From positions 1-11,395 of the forward strand of contig JASBZD010000033.1 of assembly GCA_029983595.1 (NCBI GenBank): a stretch of DNA of 11,395 bases, in the 5' to 3' direction. Numbering within the stretch: the stretch's first letter is position 1; each line of letters begins with the position of its first letter. Source of the DNA: Peptoniphilaceae bacterium (GTDB lineage Bacteria > Bacillota > Clostridia > Tissierellales > Peptoniphilaceae). A model generated the notes under the pieces. The model was not told the DNA's origin and searched no databases. It saw only the letters and a list, made by a program, of their open reading frames with translations. Positions 7,165 through 11,395 of the stretch are shown one piece after another. The position numbers and the translations under genes were made by a program.

Positions 7165-7893
7165 ATGAATGAGAGTATTAAAATATTAGTAGTAGAAGAT
7201 GATAGAGCTGTTAGAAATTTGATATCTACAACTTTAAAAATTAATAAATATGAATATGATATAGCTACAGATGGCAATAGCGCATTATTACTTATGACAT
7301 CAAATAAGTATGATATTGTATTTATTGATTTAGGATTACCTGATATAGATGGGATTGATGTTATTAAAAAATTTAGAGGGTTTTCAACAATACCTATTAT
7401 TGTAATAAGCGCTAGAACTAATGATGAAGATAAAATTGAAGCATTAGACGCAGGAGCTGACGATTTTTTAACTAAACCATTTAATGTTGATGAGCTTTTA
7501 GCAAGAGTAAGATCTACTCTAAGAAGAATAAATTATTCAGAAAATAATAGCGTAGAGGACAATACAATATTTGAAAATGGGGATATAAGAATAGACTTTC
7601 CTTCAAGGACTGTTTATATTAAAGGAAATGAAATACATTTAATGCCGATAGAATATAGCTTACTATGTTTATTAGCAAATAATGTTGGAAAGGTTTTAAC
7701 ACATCAATATATTTTAAAGAGTATTTGGGTTAATTATTTAGATTCTGATCTATCTTCTTTAAGAGTATATATGACTTCGCTTAGAAAAAAAATAGAAAAT
7801 GAAACTGCGGATAAGTATATCCAAACACACATAGGTGTTGGTTATAAAATGGTAAGAATATCTAAATCTGATTTGGAGAATAATAATGAATGA
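7165..7893 (+). CDS. kdpE: KdpE, OmpR-family response regulator of the kdp operon
   Basis: This 242-residue protein has a receiver domain (about 5-118) with acidic pocket E11/D12/D13, phospho-acceptor Asp55 in FIDLGLPD, Ser82 in ISAR and Lys104 in TKPF, followed by an OmpR/PhoB-type winged-helix DNA-binding domain (about 136-232) with RVYMTSLRKKIE and the C-terminal hairpin GVGYKMV. E. coli KdpE has 225 residues. When phosphorylated by KdpD it activates the kdp promoter; here the candidate site is the TTTTAA repeat cluster at 1991-2042. AAGGA (7151-7155) lies nine bases before the ATG. Its last eight bases overlap the start of the downstream kinase gene, so the two are translated as a pair. 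Assignment as KdpE, not another OmpR-type regulator, rests on the fused kdp neighbourhood plus the overlap with kdpD. Confidence 0.95.
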   Translation: MNESIKILVVEDDRAVRNLISTTLKINKYEYDIATDGNSALLLMTSNKYDIVFIDLGLPDIDGIDVIKKFRGFSTIPIIVISARTNDEDKIEALDAGADDFLTKPFNVDELLARVRSTLRRINYSENNSVEDNTIFENGDIRIDFPSRTVYIKGNEIHLMPIEYSLLCLLANNVGKVLTHQYILKSIWVNYLDSDLSSLRVYMTSLRKKIENETADKYIQTHIGVGYKMVRISKSDLENNNE

Positions 7894-9814
7894 TCATAAA
7901 GATTTTATTTTAGTATGTATTTCTGAATCTAAATCCAATAGCATAGTTATAAGAGAGGCTTATGAATTATCTTTAAAAGAAAATTCTAAACTTATAGCTT
8001 TATATGTTTCTGATAAGGATAAATTTCAGTTAAAAAAAGATAAAGGATTTTTACATGAAAATATAAATTTAGCTGAAAGATTTGGAGCTAGGGTAGAGAT
8101 AATATACGATGATGATGTTGCTACTCAAATTATAAACTTTGCTAAATTATATAAAGTAAAAAAAATAGTAATAGGAAAGAACCAAGATGATAATAAATTA
8201 TTTAGCCTAAATAAAAGCATCTATGATCAAGTAATAAAAAAATCAGATAGAATTGATATTTATGCTATTTCTACTAATGATAAAGTAGTGTTTAATAGAT
8301 TTAATGAGAAAAATAAATTTATAATAAATTCTATAATTGGAATTTTAATTCTATTATTTTGTACTCTATTTGGATATTTATTTTATTATTATGGTTATAG
8401 CGACTCCAATATAATAATGATTTATATTTTAGGTGTGTTTTTTATAGCGTTAATAACATATGATGAACTAATAAGTTTGATATCTTCCATAATTTGTGTG
8501 CTTGCATTTAATTATTATTTTACACAACCTACTTTAAGTTTATCAGTGTATAACCATGATTATATAATGACTTTTATAGTATTACTATTTGTATCTTTTT
8601 CTACTAGTAGATTAGCTAGTCACATTAGAAAAAACGCGGAAAACTCATCTAATATGATTTATATCACAAAATTATTATTAGAAACTAATCAGTTACTTCA
8701 AACTAAAATATCAAAAGATGAGATTATAGAAACTGGATGTAATCAACTTTCAAACTTACTAAAGAGAAATATAATTTATTATGATTTAAAAAATGGCAAC
8801 ATACAAAAACCATTAGTTTTTAAAGCTACTGAAGATAGTGAATGCAATGAAGAAGATTATCTAGAAGAAGAGGAAATTGTAAAATGGGTTTTTATGAATA
8901 ATAAAAATGCTGGTGCTACTACAGACTATTTACCAGATGCAAAGTTCTTATATTATTCTATTAGATATAATACTAACGTATATGGTGTAGTAGGAATCTG
9001 TTTAGGTAAAGATAGACTGGATTCTGTTGAAAATAAAATCTTGTTAGCTATACTGGGCGATATATCCTTAGCGCTTGAGAAAGAAAAAATTTTAGAAGAT
9101 AAAAATGAAGCCAATTTAAAAATAAAAGATGAGCAGCTAAAAACAAACTTATTAAGATCCATCTCTCATGATCTTAGGACACCACTAACTACTATTTATG
9201 GTAATTCAGATATACTAATTAATAATTATTCGAATTTAACAGATTCAATGAAATTAGATTTATATAAAGATATATATGACGACTCACAATGGTTACTAAA
9301 TCTTATAGAGAATTTACTTTCCGTAACTAGGGTAGAAGATGGTAAAACTAAACTTAAAATTGAGCCTCAAATGGTAGAAGAAGTTATAGATGAGTCTCTA
9401 AAGCATGTAAATAGAGATATAAAAAATCATAAAATAAAAATAGAAATAGAAGATGAATATTTAATGGCTGATATGGATGTTAGACTAATGATACAAGTTA
9501 TAATTAATCTTATAGACAACGCTATTAAATATTCAGATGATGGGACATATATTACAATAAAAGCATATAAAGAAAATGAAAAAGTAGTGATTAAAGTTAT
9601 GGATAATGGTCAAGGCATTAAAGATAATGATAAAGAAAAAATATTTCAAAAATTTTATTCATCTAATAATAAAATAATAGATAGTAAAAGAAGTATTGGT
9701 CTAGGGCTTTATTTATGTAAAATTATTGTTGACGCACACGAAGGAAGTATTAAAGTGGAAGATAATAAGCCAAAAGGATCAATTTTTACAATTACTTTAA
9801 AAGCCAGCAATTAA
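7886..9814 (+). CDS. kdpD: KdpD histidine kinase lacking the N-terminal KdpD domain (Usp, four TM segments, GAF-like, HisKA, HATPase)
   Basis: This 642-residue protein is the output half of a KdpD sensor. It starts directly with a Usp domain (about 5-130), then has four membrane segments (about 144-168, 174-191, 194-212, 225-240), a GAF-like domain (about 262-397), HisKA with phospho-acceptor His428 in SISHDLRTPL, and HATPase_c with N-box NLIDNAIKYS (541-550), G1 DNGQGI (573-578) and G2 GLGLYL (605-610). The roughly 215-residue N-terminal KdpD nucleotide-binding domain is absent, and that region is occupied by the intact kdpE gene, so this is not a frameshift. The middle is clearly paralogous to the minus-strand protein at 22-1920 (KWVFMNNKNAGATT versus KWVFLNNDSAGATT). 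GGAG (7875-7878) precedes the ATG by seven bases; the start overlaps the end of kdpE by eight bases. It should autophosphorylate and transfer phosphate to KdpE Asp55. Confidence 0.95.
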   Translation: MNDHKDFILVCISESKSNSIVIREAYELSLKENSKLIALYVSDKDKFQLKKDKGFLHENINLAERFGARVEIIYDDDVATQIINFAKLYKVKKIVIGKNQDDNKLFSLNKSIYDQVIKKSDRIDIYAISTNDKVVFNRFNEKNKFIINSIIGILILLFCTLFGYLFYYYGYSDSNIIMIYILGVFFIALITYDELISLISSIICVLAFNYYFTQPTLSLSVYNHDYIMTFIVLLFVSFSTSRLASHIRKNAENSSNMIYITKLLLETNQLLQTKISKDEIIETGCNQLSNLLKRNIIYYDLKNGNIQKPLVFKATEDSECNEEDYLEEEEIVKWVFMNNKNAGATTDYLPDAKFLYYSIRYNTNVYGVVGICLGKDRLDSVENKILLAILGDISLALEKEKILEDKNEANLKIKDEQLKTNLLRSISHDLRTPLTTIYGNSDILINNYSNLTDSMKLDLYKDIYDDSQWLLNLIENLLSVTRVEDGKTKLKIEPQMVEEVIDESLKHVNRDIKNHKIKIEIEDEYLMADMDVRLMIQVIINLIDNAIKYSDDGTYITIKAYKENEKVVIKVMDNGQGIKDNDKEKIFQKFYSSNNKIIDSKRSIGLGLYLCKIIVDAHEGSIKVEDNKPKGSIFTITLKASN

Positions 9815-9882
9815 ACATTTTACTTAAAATATCAAGAATATTAATATAAACTTAGATAAGATTTTTAAATATATAATTTTGA

Positions 9883-9912
9883 GCCTTTCATTATTATTAT
9901 GAAGGGTTTTTT
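9883..9912 (+). terminator. Rho-independent terminator after the kdp regulatory genes
   Basis: CCTTTCA (9884-9890) pairs with TGAAGGG (9900-9906), with one G-U pair, around a nine-base loop (TTATTATTA), and is followed by six Ts (9907-9912) and further T-rich sequence. It lies 69 bases after the kdpD stop codon. There is no matching A-run on the other side, so it should act only on plus-strand transcription. It marks the end of the kdp locus. Confidence 0.85.
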
Positions 9913-9930
9913 ATTTATTATTAGATATAG

Positions 9931-9978
9931 TTAATTTTATTAAGGCTGTATATATTAATATTTTTATAATAAAATTAA
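9931..9978. repeat. 12-bp perfect inverted repeat in AT-rich intergenic DNA
   Basis: TTAATTTTATTA (9931-9942) is the exact reverse complement of TAATAAAATTAA (9967-9978), with a 24-base spacer that itself contains the palindrome ATATTAATAT (9952-9961). The arms contain only A and T, so chance formation is quite possible. It lies between the kdp terminator and the abgT promoter candidate. No function can be assigned. Confidence 0.4.
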
Positions 9979-10025
9979 TCTATTATGTTAAAATATTATC
10001 TATCTATATATGATTTTTTAATATA

Positions 10026-10052
10026 TTGACAATCGTTTTCATTGATGATAAT
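10026..10052 (+). promoter_or_regulatory. Candidate promoter of the abgT-family gene
   Basis: A perfect -35 TTGACA (10026-10031) is followed by GATAAT (10047-10052; five of six -10 bases, spacer 15) or by the weaker TAATTT (10049-10054; spacer 17). This would give a leader of about 80 bases. The interval contains CAAT-N7-ATTG (10030-10044), an interrupted palindrome overlapping the promoter that could bind a repressor. Confidence 0.45.
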
Positions 10053-10139
10053 TTTAATATGTATTTTTATTTATTTCTTATGTGCTAATTATTTATTTTT
10101 ATAATAGATCATAAGGAAAATTATATTTAGGAGGACTAT

Positions 10140-11395
10140 ATGTCGAAAGAAAAAAGAAAGAACGATCAAGAAGTTGGTGGTTTTCTTAAAGGTGTTGAGC
10201 GTGTAGGTAATGCGCTTCCACATCCAGCTATTATATTTGTTATTTTATCAGCTGTTTTATTAATTATCGCTGAACTTGTAGCTCGTTCTGGCTATACTGT
10301 AGAGTTCTACGATGCTAAAGCTGAGGAACAAGTTTCGCTTACTGCTGTTTCGCTTTTAAATGCTGAAGGATTAAAGTATATCTTTAACTCTGCTACTAAA
10401 AACTTTACTGGATTTGCTCCATTAGGTACTGTACTAGTTGCTATGTTAGGGGTTGGGGTTGCTGAATATTCTGGTTTATTCGATAGCTCACTTAAGAAAA
10501 TGCTATCTGGAGTAAATGCTAGGATTCTTACTATAGCTATAGTATTTGCAGGTATCATGTCTAATATTGCATCTGATGCTGGATATCTAGTGGTTGTACC
10601 TTTAGGTGCGATGATGTTTGCTTCTGCTGGTCGTCATCCAATTGCGGGTCTTGCGGCTGCGTTTGCTGGTGTGTCTGGTGGTTTCTCTGCCAACCTTTTA
10701 ATTGGTACTACTGATCCACTTTTAACTGGTATTACTAATGAAGCCTTAAAAGTTACTGGCATGAATATGGAACTTGCTGCTACATGTAACTGGTTTTTCT
10801 TAATTGGATCTACTTTTATTATTACAATTGTAGGAACATTAGTTACAGAAAGAATTGTTGAGCCAAACCTTGGTGCTTACACTGGTAGTTATGTACATGA
10901 AGATAAACCTATAACAGAAGTAGAAAATAAAGGTCTTAAAAGAGCCGGCATTGCTCTTTTAATATATGCTGTTATTATGGGATTCTTAATGTTTCCATCT
11001 AATGCTGTATTTAAAACTGAGGGTGAAGTAGGGATTGAAGCTTTAAAAGAGTTCTTAAATAATGGTCTAATGCTTGGAATCTTATTATTATTCTTAATTC
11101 CTGGATTTGTTTATGGTAAAACTGTTGGTACTATTAATGATACTAATGATTTAGTTAAAGCTATGACTAAGGCTATGCAAGGTATGGGATCTTATTTAGT
11201 ATTAGCATTCTTCGCAGCACAATTTGTAAACTATTTTGGTCATACTAATATGGGTAAAATAGTTTCAGTAGCTGGTGCTAATTTCTTATCACATTCTGGT
11301 ATTACTGGTATTCCACTTATTCTAATATTTATCTTACTTTCAGCTTTCTTAAACTTATTTATGGGTTCTGCGTCTGCTAAATGGGCGATTATGGC
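10140..11395 (+). CDS. AbgT-family membrane transporter, C-terminus beyond the window
   Basis: The frame is open from ATG 10140 to the window end (418 complete codons of a family usually about 500-520 residues). AGGAGG (10129-10134) precedes the ATG by five bases. AbgT hallmarks are the N-terminal GVERVGNALPHP (18-29), FTGFAPLGTVLVAMLGVGVAEYSG split over 89-112, GTTDPLLTG (189-197) and GSASAKWAIM (409-418). As I recall from the Neisseria MtrF work, Asp193, Ser417 and Trp420 are functionally important; Asp192, Ser412 and Trp415 here have the right motif context and spacing. Family members import p-aminobenzoyl-glutamate (E. coli AbgT) or export sulfonamides/folate-pathway metabolites (MtrF, YdaH), so substrate and direction cannot be fixed from sequence. 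Its base composition is visibly richer in G and C than the kdp genes. It is separated from kdp by a terminator and is likely an independent unit. Confidence 0.9.
   Translation, partial: MSKEKRKNDQEVGGFLKGVERVGNALPHPAIIFVILSAVLLIIAELVARSGYTVEFYDAKAEEQVSLTAVSLLNAEGLKYIFNSATKNFTGFAPLGTVLVAMLGVGVAEYSGLFDSSLKKMLSGVNARILTIAIVFAGIMSNIASDAGYLVVVPLGAMMFASAGRHPIAGLAAAFAGVSGGFSANLLIGTTDPLLTGITNEALKVTGMNMELAATCNWFFLIGSTFIITIVGTLVTERIVEPNLGAYTGSYVHEDKPITEVENKGLKRAGIALLIYAVIMGFLMFPSNAVFKTEGEVGIEALKEFLNNGLMLGILLLFLIPGFVYGKTVGTINDTNDLVKAMTKAMQGMGSYLVLAFFAAQFVNYFGHTNMGKIVSVAGANFLSHSGITGIPLILIFILLSAFLNLFMGSASAKWAIM

Larger units (their letters stand above)
9913..10139. other. AT-rich intergenic region ahead of the abgT-family gene
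   Basis: Together with the preceding 98 bases this is the only gene-free stretch over 300 bases in the window (9815-10139). After the terminator it contains a 12-bp inverted repeat (9931-9978), a candidate promoter at 10026-10052 and the AGGAGG at 10129-10134. I find no RNA gene, no recognised riboswitch fold and no ORF with a ribosome binding site; a 19-codon frame at 10045 has none. Confidence 0.6.

Noticed and set aside
10045..10104. A 19-codon hydrophobic frame in the abgT leader
   Set aside because: It has no ribosome binding site and its composition is what random AT-rich sequence gives.
10140..11395. Calling the gene abgT with p-aminobenzoyl-glutamate as substrate
   Set aside because: The family includes both importers and drug or metabolite exporters, and no abgA/abgB peptidase genes are visible, so only the family name is supported.
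1..11395. CRISPR arrays, insertion sequences, tRNA or rRNA genes
   Set aside because: No regularly spaced repeats, transposase-like protein, or structured RNA signature was found on either strand.

Overview
This window carries a complete Kdp high-affinity potassium uptake locus in very AT-rich DNA, followed by the first part of an AbgT-family transporter gene. The AT-rich composition, strong AGGAGG-type ribosome binding sites, tight gene packing and a TTG start suggest a low-GC Bacillota (Clostridia/Tissierellia-like). This placement is an inference, and a low-GC Fusobacteriota or similar lineage cannot be excluded from sequence alone.

Layout. On the minus strand (22-1920) lies a KdpD-like protein with the N-terminal KdpD nucleotide-binding domain, a universal-stress-protein (Usp) domain, four membrane segments and a GAF-like domain. 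It stops exactly where the histidine kinase domain should begin. Divergent from it, across a 170-bp shared regulatory region (1921-2090), runs a plus-strand cluster: a 31-residue membrane peptide (2091-2186), KdpF (2200-2277), a 99-residue TPR protein (2312-2611), KdpA (2641-4380), KdpB (4392-6443, TTG start) and KdpC (6456-7061). A perfect 13-bp hairpin (7081-7114) separates these from the regulatory pair kdpE (7165-7893) and a second kdpD (7886-9814), which overlap by 8 bases. The second KdpD is the mirror image of the first: it lacks the N-terminal KdpD domain but has Usp, membrane, GAF-like, HisKA and HATPase domains. A good rho-independent terminator (9883-9912) closes the locus. After about 225 bp of AT-rich non-coding DNA, an abgT-family gene begins at 10140 and runs off the end of the window.

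How it should work. KdpA forms the K+ channel-like subunit, KdpB is the P-type ATPase, KdpC and KdpF are accessory subunits, and KdpE with the kinase-bearing KdpD would switch on the operon at low K+. The notable feature is the sensor: two paralogous KdpD proteins with complementary halves and a shared middle, one holding the nucleotide-binding input domain and a near-intact c-di-AMP-type motif, the other holding the kinase. The simplest model is a two-protein sensor that signals through a heteromeric complex. Additional unusual elements are the TPR protein between kdpF and kdpA, the second small membrane peptide ahead of kdpF, and four TTTTAA repeats at near-helical spacing just upstream of the operon's probable promoter.
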